Shown piece after piece: positions 1-7,610 of a stretch of 64,000 nucleotides of DNA. The position numbers were made by a program, and so were the translations under genes. Below the pieces are notes generated by a model. That model had not been told where the DNA came from, ran no database searches, and saw nothing but the letters and a program-made list of their open reading frames with translations. Source of the stretch: Occallatibacter savannae (GTDB lineage: Bacteria; Acidobacteriota; Terriglobia; Terriglobales; Acidobacteriaceae); assembly GCF_003131205.1 (NCBI RefSeq), contig NZ_QFFY01000001.1:1488001-1552000 (forward strand). The letters run 5' to 3'. The stretch's first letter is position 1; each line of letters begins with the position of its first letter.

Positions 1-181
1 TCGGCCTCCAGAGGCGTTGAATACTCATTTTGCGCTTCCATGAGTTCAGGCGGTTTTGCGGACATACCTCTGCTGACCACTCATCGAAAAGCCGCGCCCT
101 CTTTTCTCCGTCGCCAAATCGTACATTGAGAGACAGAGCTTTAGTAATCCGAAGGACCCATCTTTGGGAGCTATCGCTTCA

Positions 182-451
182 TCAATCCAAATTGGTTTTT
201 TCTGCGTCGTCGGAGGTGATAAGGATGGTTTTGAGACCAGGGTTCTGGTTGGCCGCAAACTCAGCGACTTGCTTCCACCGTTCTGAATCGCCCCAGATGA
301 CGATGAGCTCGACGGGCTGCGCCTCAATTAGTTTCAGCGCTTCGGAAGTGCGGACCGAAACACTCACTTGAAAGCGGGTATCGAGCAGCATCTTCCGCGT
401 GCATAGCGACTGGGGTTCATTTCCGAGCAGGAGTGCGCGGGGGCGCGTCAT
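182..451 (-). CDS. short degenerate receiver-like protein
   Basis: This 89-residue protein starts at an ATG at 449-451 with a GGAAAG-type ribosome site upstream. It begins with a basic stretch (MTRPRALLLGNEP) and follows the beta-alpha pattern of a response-regulator receiver (LLLG, then VELIVIWGD, then TILITSDD). The acidic pair that should follow the first strand is replaced by GNE, the phospho-acceptor Asp position is not convincing, and the domain stops about 30 residues short of a normal receiver. I infer a phosphorylation-independent receiver-like protein of the short kind seen in acidobacteria. It could also be a truncated remnant of a longer regulator. Confidence 0.6.
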   Translation of the reverse strand: MTRPRALLLGNEPQSLCTRKMLLDTRFQVSVSVRTSEALKLIEAQPVELIVIWGDSERWKQVAEFAANQNPGLKTILITSDDAEKTNLD

Positions 452-524
452 GGGCTTCTACTTTCCTTTTGGTGAGATGGCCTTTGCGCCAGAAGGAGTT
501 GTACATCTCCACCCGACGCGTACC

Positions 525-734
525 TCAAGCTTCAGCGCCCGTGAGCGGCAGATCAGTGGCTTCGGTTTGGAAAGTCCATCCCATAGCACGATCAAGCTCA
601 GAGAGCTTTTCTTCCAGGCGGATGGCCATCAGTTCCGCCTCGTAGCGGCTCCGCACTACAGTTACAACCACTCTCTGATCAGTTTTCAAATTGAAGCGCA
701 CTACCGCGAAATGAGCCAGGTCATTGCTCGACAT
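525..734 (-). CDS. hypothetical 69-residue protein
   Basis: I chose the ATG at 732-734, preceded by a GGGGGTC sequence that can serve as a ribosome site; the open frame continues upstream but that part has no protein-like composition. The product has two beta-like strands (FAVVRFNL, RVVVTVV) followed by an amphipathic helix rich in Glu, Leu and Arg (EAELMAIRLEEKLSELDRAM). No signal peptide or membrane segment is visible. I do not recognise the family. It lies between two other orphan genes in accessory DNA. Confidence 0.5.
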   Translation of the reverse strand: MSSNDLAHFAVVRFNLKTDQRVVVTVVRSRYEAELMAIRLEEKLSELDRAMGWTFQTEATDLPLTGAEA

Positions 735-1096
735 TGTGACCCCCGCGATATTTATACACGGCGATGACGGCCGGACCAGGGCCGAGGTTGATCGGGGGCC
801 GATCTTTTCCTCAGATGAATACCTCACACCCTGGACTCGCTCGGTGAGCATCGAGGCGTCCGTAGGATCAGATGTAAATTGGCGCGCAAAAAACCGGAGC
901 AGGCCTTGATCTGCTCCGGAACCCTTGGTTGTTCTTCTTTCTCTGATGATCGTAGCAAACATCCATAAAAATCGCGGCGAAAAAGCCGCGCGATTGACTT
1001 TATCGAGAATAACGTGACGAACGTCACAGCAGCGTGGTAGATTCGCGCGCAATCTACTATTACTTGCCCAGCCGAACACAAGCGACGGTGTGGCTT
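735..1096. other. intergenic stretch, no gene seen
   Basis: Several open frames cross this interval in both directions but none has a good start with a ribosome site or a protein-like composition. I see no tRNA, no strong terminator and no long repeat. It separates a leftward from a rightward orphan gene, so promoters in both directions are expected here. Confidence 0.4.
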
Positions 1097-1339
1097 ATGG
1101 ATGCTCTTCAACGGCAGTTCAAAATCAGTGAGCTCAAGGCAAGAATTTGCCTGTACGAGCTGGAACACAGAGCACTTCTGAAAGAGCTCCAATTGATGAA
1201 GACCTCGACCGTTAGGCGCGCGAAGATCTACCGCCGCCAGCCAAGGCTTGCTTTCTATCACATCCAAGCAGTGAATGATCTCGCATGGTTCGAAGCGGAG
1301 GAACGGCTGAGACGGCTGCACCGGGGAAAACATCTCTGA
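1097..1339 (+). CDS. hypothetical 80-residue helical protein
   Basis: The start is taken as the ATG at 1097 (MDALQRQFKISELKARI); the frame is open to an upstream alternative at 1034 whose extra residues look non-coding. The protein is strongly charged and predicted mostly helical, with an N-terminal heptad-like stretch. Its C-terminal part VNDLAWFEAEERLRRL is repeated in altered form at 2577-2624 (MNDLEWLQADERLRRP), with many changes in third codon positions, which supports that this peptide was once under protein-level selection. The function is unknown. Confidence 0.45.
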   Translation: MDALQRQFKISELKARICLYELEHRALLKELQLMKTSTVRRAKIYRRQPRLAFYHIQAVNDLAWFEAEERLRRLHRGKHL

Positions 1340-1447
1340 GGGAACAATTTCGAAAGGCAAACACCAGGCTCTGAGCGGCCAAAAAGGCCTCTTAGGCATT
1401 GCAATATTGCGCGCGCGGAGTTGCGATGGCCAGCATCTGAGTAGATT

Positions 1448-1651
1448 GTGGGCAAGAGCGATCGATTGGCGGGCGCCGTCGCGCTGCCGGTGCTGGCCGC
1501 GTTCGGAGGGCTCTTTGTGCTCACGCGCCTTGCATTACAAGCAGTGCTGCGCCTTTGCGGACAGCAGATGATTTGGCCTCCCGCGTTGGTTGACGACAAG
1601 CCAGAGAGGCCTGGCTACACCAAGTCGGGACGGTCGAGGTCGGAACTTTAA
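1448..1651 (+). CDS. possible small membrane protein
   Basis: A GTG at 1448 opens a 67-residue frame. Residues 8-37 form a plausible hydrophobic helix (LAGAVALPVLAAFGGLF and following), after which the chain is polar and basic with Pro and Arg. There is no strong ribosome site, so this is only a candidate. The opposite strand has a competing frame without a recognisable product. Confidence 0.3.
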   Translation: MGKSDRLAGAVALPVLAAFGGLFVLTRLALQAVLRLCGQQMIWPPALVDDKPERPGYTKSGRSRSEL

Positions 1652-1790
1652 CGACCTCGTGCGTTCTCGAGCTTGAACAGCAAAGACGCGTCGAGATGGC
1701 TCACACTGTCTTGATCCGGTGGGCCGGATTCGGCCACTCAGTACCTTAGCAAATGTTCGCCTTCTCGCCTTTCCCGCTATCATCAGCAAG

Positions 1791-2144
1791 ATGACATCCG
1801 AGTCGACCTCTGCCCAACCTGATGGCCTTTGGATAATCGACGCGAAAGGTGCGACCGTTTACGTAAATGAAGACATGGCAGAAATGTTAGGAACGACCCC
1901 ATCTGACGTACTAGGTAAAGATTCGTTTCTTTACGTTTTTCCAGAAGACTTGGACGCGGCAAGAGCTCTTTTCGCTTCGAAGCAAGCCGGGAGTCGCGCT
2001 CCCTTCCGCTTCAGACTGCGACGCGTTGATGGCTATCCGTTTTGGACTGATGTGCAGGCAACGCCGATGCGAAATGCCGCAGGCCAATTCATCGGCATCG
2101 TTGGTTCGTTCACTGTCTCAGAGTTCCAGGGCGAAGAGCAATAA
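1791..2144 (+). CDS. single PAS domain protein
   Basis: The ATG at 1791 (MTSESTSAQPDG) is chosen because the upstream part of the frame is not protein-like. Residues about 10-110 are a complete PAS domain: a GLWIIDAKGATVYVNEDMAEMLG start, the VLGKDSFLYVFPED helix region, RFRLRRVDGYPFW and a final GQFIGIVGSFTV strand typical of the PAS/PAC junction. No output domain follows; the chain ends at about residue 117. Such stand-alone PAS proteins may bind a ligand or dimerise with a partner kinase. The partner cannot be identified here, although a receiver protein lies at 3122-3613. Confidence 0.75.
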   Translation: MTSESTSAQPDGLWIIDAKGATVYVNEDMAEMLGTTPSDVLGKDSFLYVFPEDLDAARALFASKQAGSRAPFRFRLRRVDGYPFWTDVQATPMRNAAGQFIGIVGSFTVSEFQGEEQ

Positions 2145-2309
2145 GGCCAAGAGAGTTGATCTGCATGCAAACTTAGTTATAAACGCCTCCATAACCGGGA
2201 GGCCGCTCGATGAACGAAAAGTCGTTGACGCTCAAGTCGAGACTCCGACGTTTTAACAATCCCGACCAGCAAAGGGGTATGGAAGTGCCCCCTGCGTTTG
2301 GATACTCCA

Positions 2310-2340
2310 CCCCGCGTTCGCAGAGAGCGCGGGGATTTTT
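2310..2340 (+). terminator. intrinsic terminator
   Basis: Arms CCCCGCG (2310-2316) and CGCGGGG (2328-2334) pair perfectly around an 11-base loop and are followed at once by ATTTTT. It lies about 165 bases after the PAS gene and may end its transcript. Confidence 0.7.
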
Positions 2341-2354
2341 CTGCGCAAAAACAC

Positions 2355-2385
2355 GAACACCTCCCAATGAGGACGGGAGGTGTTC
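2355..2385. other. perfect 11-bp hairpin with GAGGA loop
   Basis: Arms GAACACCTCCC (2355-2365) and GGGAGGTGTTC (2375-2385) are exact reverse complements around the loop AATGAGGAC. No T-tract follows, so it is not an obvious terminator. The 12-base word CAATGAGGACGG at the 3' side of the loop recurs exactly at 13042-13053 in another hairpin. Confidence 0.6.
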
Positions 2386-2576
2386 TGGGTATGCGACGGG
2401 ACCACCGGCACGACAAGCTAGGGAGGATGCCGCAAAACCAGTGGTCCTGCCTCCAGGGCTCAATCCGGAGTCGCACTCTACATTCCTAGATGAGATCCTT
2501 CAGCGCAGAGTTGTGTTTTCAGCTGTGTAGATCGCCTGGGAGTCCGCGAGGGTGAGGCAGATCACATCAGGCTGCG

Positions 2577-2624
2577 ATGAATGATCTGGAGTGGCTGCAA
2601 GCGGACGAGCGTCTCAGGCGCCCC
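2577..2624 (+). pseudogene. decayed duplicate of the 1097-1339 gene
   Basis: Translation from the ATG at 2577 gives MNDLEWLQADERLRRP, which matches VNDLAWFEAEERLRRL encoded at 1271-1318 at 10 of 16 positions, with most other changes conservative. Just upstream, CACATC is shared by both copies but the spacing to the NDL motif differs by two bases, so the upstream frame is broken in this copy. The frame runs on to a stop at about 2733 without further resemblance. Confidence 0.45.
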
Positions 2625-2653
2625 ATTAGAACACTCCCGATTGCCAAAAAGAT

Positions 2654-2673
2654 ACCCCTGCGGAGGCAGGGGT
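2654..2673. other. 8-bp hairpin with GGAG tetraloop
   Basis: Arms ACCCCTGC (2654-2661) and GCAGGGGT (2666-2673) pair perfectly around GGAG. An outer weaker pairing GATAC/GTATC (2651 and about 2681) may extend it. No T-tract follows. Confidence 0.5.
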
Positions 2674-2833
2674 CGCAAAGGTATCGTACTATCAGTTCGA
2701 TTCACCTTTCCCAACGGGCGTTGTACTGCTGACCTTGAAGCCGCAACCTGTGGCGCTGAATACTAGTCCCGCAGAGAGTAGCGGGATTGCGTTGGCGGAT
2801 GTCAAAAGGTTTGCACCTGTTGCATCAACGTAA

Positions 2834-3079
2834 TTACACGTGCTCACGATTACAGAGTCTCTCAATCTCCTTGCGCGTGAGCTCGCGTTTCTGTTCGACG
2901 CACCAGGCTGACTGAATACTTTCCGGGCGCATTCCTTTGAAGTAATTGGACCGCACGCGGTGGAAGAGGATGTCACCCACACAATGAATATTGAAGCAGT
3001 AGCAGCCGAGCGGATCTTCGTTTGGTTCTTTCTTCGCTTTCACTTCCAGCTTTCCTTCACCGCAGCTATGCCTCGTCAA
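2834..3079 (-). CDS. hypothetical Cys-containing protein
   Basis: This frame of up to 81 residues opens with a TTG at 3079 and may start later. It holds a CYCFNIHC cluster that could bind a metal and a charged C-terminus ending EQKRELTRKEIERLCNREHV. The composition is protein-like and the frame is uninterrupted, but I recognise no family and see no strong ribosome site. It is on the same strand as the receiver gene at 3122-3613 and follows it by 42 bases, so co-transcription is possible. Confidence 0.4.
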   Translation of the reverse strand: MTRHSCGEGKLEVKAKKEPNEDPLGCYCFNIHCVGDILFHRVRSNYFKGMRPESIQSAWCVEQKRELTRKEIERLCNREHV

Positions 3080-3121
3080 TCTGATTTGCCAAAGGGCTTC
3101 GCCTAGGTACGTTCTGCTGCC

Positions 3122-3613
3122 TCATGCTGCGGAATCAGGGATTTCTGGGGCGCCGTCGCCTAAAGCGAGTAGCGTATGAACTCTTTCAATCACTTCGGTC
3201 GGGTAGATAGGCTTCGCAAGGATCTCGAATGTGTAGCCAAGCTTCCTAGCGTTCTCCAGTAGATCCGCCGTTGAGGCCACGCCTGACATCAGGAGGACCG
3301 CGCTGACCAGGCCTCTCCTGGTAACCTCGATGGCCAACTCAATGCCCGTCATACCCGGCATCATTACGTCAGTAATAAGCACGTCGAACGATCCAGCCTG
3401 AAGAAGCTTGAGAGCATGGGATGCGCTGTACGCCGCGACAGCCTGGAAGCCTTCTGCTGAAAGCACCATCACAAGCGTGTCTGCGATGATTTCGCTGTCG
3501 TCAACGACAACGACTGACCTCACCGAGTTGGAATCGGCTTGCACCCTAGCTGAGCTTAGATGCTTCTTTTCCCCCGCCGCAGCTGCGTGAGAACTGTGAC
3601 ATCCATGCTCCAT
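3122..3613 (-). CDS. single-domain response regulator
   Basis: The 163-residue product has about 30 N-terminal residues of unclear role and then a full receiver domain: the acidic pair in VVVDDSEI, the phospho-acceptor Asp in VLITDVMMPGMTG, the switch Ser in LLMSG and the Lys in ILAKPIYP. There is no DNA-binding or enzymatic output domain, so it probably acts through protein contacts in a phosphorelay. No cognate kinase is adjacent. The PAS-only protein at 1791-2144 and the SpoIIE phosphatase at 5135-7132 are the nearest signalling genes. Confidence 0.85.
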   Translation of the reverse strand: MEHGCHSSHAAAAGEKKHLSSARVQADSNSVRSVVVVDDSEIIADTLVMVLSAEGFQAVAAYSASHALKLLQAGSFDVLITDVMMPGMTGIELAIEVTRRGLVSAVLLMSGVASTADLLENARKLGYTFEILAKPIYPTEVIERVHTLLALGDGAPEIPDSAA

Positions 3614-3797
3614 CTGTAGCTTCCGCCTTCAGACCAGCTATGCGAAGCCGATCCTCGACCCCTCTTGAGCCCCGATCTGATAGGCCTCCTTGCCGATGTC
3701 TGACGGAGGCAACTCTAACCAGAGTAGGAGTCTCAAAACTGAAATACCTTTCAGAGCCTGATCTGAGGCTCCAACGACAGGACGAGAAGGAGCGTAA

Positions 3798-3950
3798 ATG
3801 TTTCTTATAATCGGAGTTGTTCTGGCTGTCCTATGGCTTGGCGGTTTCGTTATGTTCCACACTGCCGGATTCTTGATTCACATCCTACTGATACTCGCGT
3901 TGATCTCCATCGTGTTTCACTTTTTGCGTGGAAGAACAAGAACGATCTAG
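3798..3950 (+). CDS. small two-helix membrane protein, lmo0937/DUF5670-like
   Basis: A 50-residue protein starts at the ATG at 3798, preceded by GAGAAGGAG. It begins MFLIIGVVLAVLWLGGFV and continues with a second hydrophobic helix (HILLILALISIVFHFL) before a basic tail RGRTRTI. The spacing of two helices joined by FHTAGF and the basic end match the widespread lmo0937-type family of tiny membrane proteins, whose function is not established. The stop overlaps that of the convergent microORF at 3947-4030. Confidence 0.8.
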   Translation: MFLIIGVVLAVLWLGGFVMFHTAGFLIHILLILALISIVFHFLRGRTRTI

Positions 3951-4030
3951 AGCGCTTTTCCGGCTGGAGAGTTGCCAACAAGAGTGATCGCAATCGCGAA
4001 GGATGCTGCTAATGTCTTGGCCGAGCTCAT
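3947..4030 (-). CDS. candidate 27-residue microprotein
   Basis: Reading leftward, an ATG at 4028-4030 is preceded by AAAGGAGGGGG, one of the best Shine-Dalgarno sequences in the window. The product is 27 residues, with a basic start (MSSAKTL) and a hydrophobic core (AASFAIAITLVG), then a stop that overlaps the end of the convergent small membrane gene. It may be a genuine microprotein or the surviving signal-peptide end of a deleted secreted gene. Nothing in the product identifies a function. Confidence 0.4.
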   Translation of the reverse strand: MSSAKTLAASFAIAITLVGNSPAGKAL

Positions 4031-4243
4031 TCCCCCTCCTTTCGTATAGATAATTGGTCTTACTCCGAGGGTTCTATGGTGAGACGCTTTCAGCAATAGA
4101 GTGCTTTCGTGAAAGCGAAAGTCTCGATCTAAAACTTGGAACCAACCAGGTTGGGATCGCTGCCCCCGGAATTGATGTGACCGCTTGCAAAGGTGCGTTT
4201 TGGTCGGTCAATGTTGGCCATCTTCAGTTTAGAGGCATAGCAG

Positions 4244-4375
4244 ATGATCCTACGCATTTTGGGCTGCGCGTTCCTCGTTCTGGGGACGGTGGCGATCGTT
4301 TACCACCACGTCTGGGATGGTCTATTCTGCGCCGCGCTAGGCCTCATCTTGGTGATCATGCCGAAAACGAATTGA
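4244..4375 (+). CDS. candidate 43-residue membrane protein
   Basis: The frame from the ATG at 4244 encodes two hydrophobic helices (MILRILGCAFLVLGTVAIVY, then LFCAALGLILVIM) separated by HHVWDG and ending PKTN. An AGAGG sequence lies about 10 bases upstream. Size and layout resemble small stress-related membrane proteins such as the one at 3798-3950, but I do not recognise the sequence. Confidence 0.5.
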   Translation: MILRILGCAFLVLGTVAIVYHHVWDGLFCAALGLILVIMPKTN

Positions 4376-4488
4376 GGAGGGAAAGCCTTCCTGAATCGAA
4401 GGGGCATTCTCTTGAATCCTTTGACTTGAAAGGTTGGGAGACAAAAATCAAAATTCTGAATCAAACCTCTCGTAGAGGAAGAAAAACC

Positions 4489-4806
4489 ATGCGACCTATC
4501 AAATGGTATCTAGGAGCACTCCTTATAGGAGCGACAATCGCTGCCCCAATAGTGAGCACCGCCAGGCCCATCTTTCAAGACAGGGATGACCAAAGACGGG
4601 AGGAGACTAGAGAGCAGCGGTACTATGACCGCCAGCACAGGGATTATCATGTCTGGAACTCCCGCGAAGACGAGGCATACCGCCGCTATTTGGCGGAAAA
4701 GCACTATCAGCAGCGACGTGCTTTTGCTGCACAGAGACGCCGCCAACAACAGGAATATTGGAATTGGCGTCACGAACATCCGGATGACGACCGGGATAGA
4801 CACTAA
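4489..4806 (+). CDS. secreted highly charged protein
   Basis: The ATG at 4489 is chosen because AGAGGAAGAA precedes it and because it starts a signal peptide (MRPIKWYLGALLIGATIAAP, cleavage likely near STA-RP). The longer frame from 4054 is non-coding-like upstream. The mature chain of about 80 residues is dominated by Arg, Asp, Glu, Gln and Tyr (RREETREQRYYDRQHRDY, EYWNWRHEHPDD). Such charged periplasmic proteins are common in acidobacteria, and the function is unknown. A hairpin at 4859-4892 lies just downstream. Confidence 0.65.
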   Translation: MRPIKWYLGALLIGATIAAPIVSTARPIFQDRDDQRREETREQRYYDRQHRDYHVWNSREDEAYRRYLAEKHYQQRRAFAAQRRRQQQEYWNWRHEHPDDDRDRH

Positions 4807-4858
4807 AACTCCTGGTTTGATCCACCCGAGTGTAAGAATCGTTCGTTGAGTCTTTCCG

Positions 4859-4892
4859 AGACCGCGCCGGGTTTTATCACACGGCGCGGTCT
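4859..4892 (+). terminator. probable terminator hairpin
   Basis: Arms AGACCGCGCCG (4859-4869) and CGGCGCGGTCT (4882-4892) are perfectly complementary around a T-rich loop. There is no T-tract after it, but it sits about 50 bases after the stop of the secreted charged protein. Confidence 0.55.
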
Positions 4893-4964
4893 GTGTGAGG
4901 CGAAGTTAGAGCCCTACCCGCACGACCTACCGAGAGTCCTTGTCGTTCCGTTTTCACCCTATTC

Positions 4965-5113
4965 TCACCAATCGGGCATTTGCTGCGCGAGAAGCCGCTC
5001 GAGTTCCTTACTCTCCGCAAGCAATTCCCGGAAATAAGCAGCCTCTCGTTGTGCCTCCTCCGAGCTGCAATGAACTCTCCATGCGTAACTCGGACGCAAG
5101 GGTCGAAGAGCAT
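4965..5113 (-). pseudogene. truncated, frameshifted HGGxSTG-family remnant
   Basis: Read leftward, one frame gives RVTHGEFIAA and, after a frameshift, another gives SSEEAQREAAYFRELLAESK followed by ELERLLAQQMPDW and a stop at 4965-4967. This matches the C-terminal end of the intact gene at 9968-10306 (HGRFSAEAREEAAHFRELL, then RECKEIERLLVRELR). The N-terminal zinc-like part and the HGGRSTG motif are missing, so this is the decayed 3' end of a second copy. It abuts the 3' end of the SpoIIE gene. Confidence 0.7.
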
Positions 5114-5134
5114 TTTCCTAGGTTGAACACTCCC

Positions 5135-7132
5135 TTATACGGGGGTAGATCCCTGGACGCTTTCACGGGTGATAGCGATTACGGTGATGTCGTCTTGCTG
5201 ACCGTATTGTCGGGCGCTGTCAGCGATGCTCAAGGCACTCTGGGTCGAAATCTGGCGTGCGCGGTCAAATCCGAAAAGCTCACCTTTCGTGTTCTCAGCC
5301 TCGATTACGCCGTCAGAATAGAAGGTCAGACGGCTGCCAGGAGGCAGGTGAAATCGAGTTGTTTCATACTTTGTGCCACTAACAACCCCAAGTGGTAGTG
5401 CGCCGGGAAGCTCAACTTCCGCGCCGTCCAGATACGGGGCTAGGTGGCCAGCATTGGCCGCGCTCACCTGGCCATCGACATCGATATGGACAGCCAAGGC
5501 TGTCGAGAAGCCGCCGCGAGTTCGACCACAGAGATGCTCGTTCAATCTGCTAAGAAGCAATCCCGGTGTGTGGGAGTTTTCGGCTGCGGTGCGTATCGTT
5601 CCGACCAGGAAAGAGACGAGCATCGCGGCAGGCAATCCCTTCCCTGCCACATCGCCTATCACGACCAATAGACCATTTTCCGATGCTGGCAAGATTTGGA
5701 AGAAATCACCACCTACCCTTTGAGCGGGCTCATAGACGCTCTCGATCGCGAAACCGGAAAGGTTCTCGATCTGCCCGGGCAAGATCACCGTCTGAACCTC
5801 GCGAGCTGCGGCGATCTGTTCTTCAAGAAGTGTTTGCTGACGGCTAACTCGATTGGATCGAATGAGAATGATCAACGCGAGGGTAACAGAAGAAAGAAGT
5901 TCCGCCAACTGTCCTGTGTCAATTGTGAAGGGACCAGCAACCATCACCGCTATAGAGGAAATGATTCGATTTACACCACCTAGGAAAGTAAATTGGGAGG
6001 CCGCGGCGTCAAGCCAATATGCGACTGAAGAGAAGCCAAACAACATGACCGGGACAATTAGCAGCCCTTCAAGCCGTCTGGTCCCCCGTGCGGATTTGAT
6101 CAAAATCCAAGGGAGAATAACCATGGCCAGAAGAACAAATGGCGCGTAGGCTATGAGGAGCTGCGCATAGATGAGACCGCCGAAACGCTGTTCGATCTCG
6201 ACCCACAATGCCGCGAGGCAAGTGACGATGAGATAAATTTGCATCTTCCATCCCACTCGATATCCGACGAATGCACAGATCATCCTCGCCCAGAAGTATG
6301 GAAGCGCCAGGCGTGCGATGAAGACAAACACCCACCAGCGTACCGGGAAGGTGTGCATCAAGGAATAAATGGATAAGGGAATCAGCGGAAGAACATTTAG
6401 GTTTGCAAGAAATAGCCAAAGGTACTCGCGCCGCTCTTGCTGCGTCGCGTAGAGAAGCAATGCACCTATGCACACACACACAGCAGCTGAAGCATCAAGC
6501 CCAAAAAGGAGGTTCGCCCCAATGATCTGAAGCCACATCCGTTCCCGCAAGGATTTCTCCTGGCCAACGGTCAGGTTTTGGCTAGCATAGCCCGGTTGGG
6601 GAAGTGCCCAGTCGCTTTTGGAGATGTGAACCCTTAGCGCGATTACGAGAGAACCCGAAGCAAACTGATTCTTTGGAATGGGCAGAATGAAAAATGAACT
6701 CGGGTCGTAAGGCACGAACGGAACGATTCTGCCGACGCTAAGGAGCTTCACGCCGTTGGAGTAGATTTCAAAAGCGCTCGAAATGTTGTTCTCCAACAGG
6801 GCAAGTGCGGCTTGATCTTGAGCAACTTTCAAATGAAGGCGATACCAAACAATGTCAGGACGGGTATTGGGAAAGAATTTGGACAGAGAATCGCTCGAAG
6901 CATCAAAGAGCTGCCATTGGGAATCATCGAAATCTGGGTGAGCAAAGGCAGGGTCATCTCCCGATTCAACTAACCATCCATGAGCGAGCTCAGTAGAAAC
7001 TTGGAGGTTAGTTGCGTCGAAGACGCTAGTCTGCTGCCCTGAGACCCTGATGCACGCGGGGGTCAAGCATACTAAGCACAACAACAATCGGAAAGCCCGG
7101 AATCGAAACGGACATGATCCTGCAACCAGCAA
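5135..7132 (-). CDS. 7TM-sensor SpoIIE/RsbU-type serine phosphatase
   Basis: The 665-residue protein has a signal peptide (about 1-33), an extracytoplasmic beta-rich sensor region to about 190, then about seven hydrophobic helices between 200 and 430, and a cytoplasmic PP2C-like phosphatase from about 450. Metal-binding and fold motifs of the SpoIIE class are present: VGGDFFQ, GDVAGKGLPAAM, YSDGVIEAEN and QQDDITVIAI. The layout matches 7TM-DISM receptors coupled to RsbU phosphatases, which usually dephosphorylate an anti-sigma antagonist to trigger a stress response. No partner-switch gene is adjacent. The start could lie a few codons later. Confidence 0.9.
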   Translation of the reverse strand: MLVAGSCPFRFRAFRLLLCLVCLTPACIRVSGQQTSVFDATNLQVSTELAHGWLVESGDDPAFAHPDFDDSQWQLFDASSDSLSKFFPNTRPDIVWYRLHLKVAQDQAALALLENNISSAFEIYSNGVKLLSVGRIVPFVPYDPSSFFILPIPKNQFASGSLVIALRVHISKSDWALPQPGYASQNLTVGQEKSLRERMWLQIIGANLLFGLDASAAVCVCIGALLLYATQQERREYLWLFLANLNVLPLIPLSIYSLMHTFPVRWWVFVFIARLALPYFWARMICAFVGYRVGWKMQIYLIVTCLAALWVEIEQRFGGLIYAQLLIAYAPFVLLAMVILPWILIKSARGTRRLEGLLIVPVMLFGFSSVAYWLDAAASQFTFLGGVNRIISSIAVMVAGPFTIDTGQLAELLSSVTLALIILIRSNRVSRQQTLLEEQIAAAREVQTVILPGQIENLSGFAIESVYEPAQRVGGDFFQILPASENGLLVVIGDVAGKGLPAAMLVSFLVGTIRTAAENSHTPGLLLSRLNEHLCGRTRGGFSTALAVHIDVDGQVSAANAGHLAPYLDGAEVELPGALPLGVVSGTKYETTRFHLPPGSRLTFYSDGVIEAENTKGELFGFDRARQISTQSALSIADSARQYGQQDDITVIAITRESVQGSTPV

Positions 7133-7610
7133 AATCTCTCGCCTCCTGGGGATTGCTTCAAGCTAACACTGAAGAGACGAGACTCCCATTTGATTCTTGC
7201 GCATTGGTTAACTCCAGGTCGGGTACTAAGGGGCCGTTCTCGCGGTCAGAGAACTAGCTGGTAGGGCAGAACCGTCCCATCAGTAAGCGCTGATACGCTC
7301 AGGACTGGTGTTTTGCTCTGCATCTTTCGTGCCCTTCTCAAGGGGGTCAGGCCGCCCTGTTTCCTAATGGCATCCCTGGCTTCGATCTTGCAGGGGAGTG
7401 GGAACTAGTTCGTAGAAAAATCCCATTGCACATGCAGATCGATGTGGGTAAACTGAGCAACACTTGTTGGTGTGCAGCAGTCAAGAATCTGTCGTGGTAA
7501 GGACCGGCATTTAACTCCTGAATGCCTTGAACGGTGGGCGAGCTCCCGCCTCCGTCTTTCGCCCATCGGCAACCATCTTTGTTTCCCAAATTACGGGTAT
7601 GAGGGTTCCC
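7133..7610. other. intergenic stretch between divergent genes
   Basis: This interval separates the leftward SpoIIE-type gene from the rightward collagen-like gene and must hold both promoters. I see no supported gene, only short shadow frames. CCCATTGCACATGC (about 7427) and ATGTGGG (7443) make a weak inverted repeat. Confidence 0.4.

Larger units (their letters stand above)
2145..2833. other. hairpin-rich non-coding stretch
   Basis: No convincing intact gene is present. The interval holds at least three perfect hairpins (2310-2334, 2355-2385, 2654-2673) and a decayed duplicate of a peptide found at 1271-1318. It may be a transcribed regulatory region or simply mobile-element debris. Confidence 0.5.

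Noticed and set aside
1..181. Possible continuation of the receiver-like gene in another frame at 46-327
   Set aside because: The alternative frame is low-complexity (Ser-rich) and does not resemble a receiver C-terminus.
4054..4488. Long upstream extension of the charged secreted protein frame
   Set aside because: The upstream residues have no signal or domain character, while a ribosome site and signal peptide begin at 4489; a small membrane ORF in another frame also covers part of it.
7420..7460. Possible cyclic-di-GMP riboswitch upstream of the collagen gene
   Set aside because: Only a weak inverted repeat is visible and no conserved riboswitch core was recognised.
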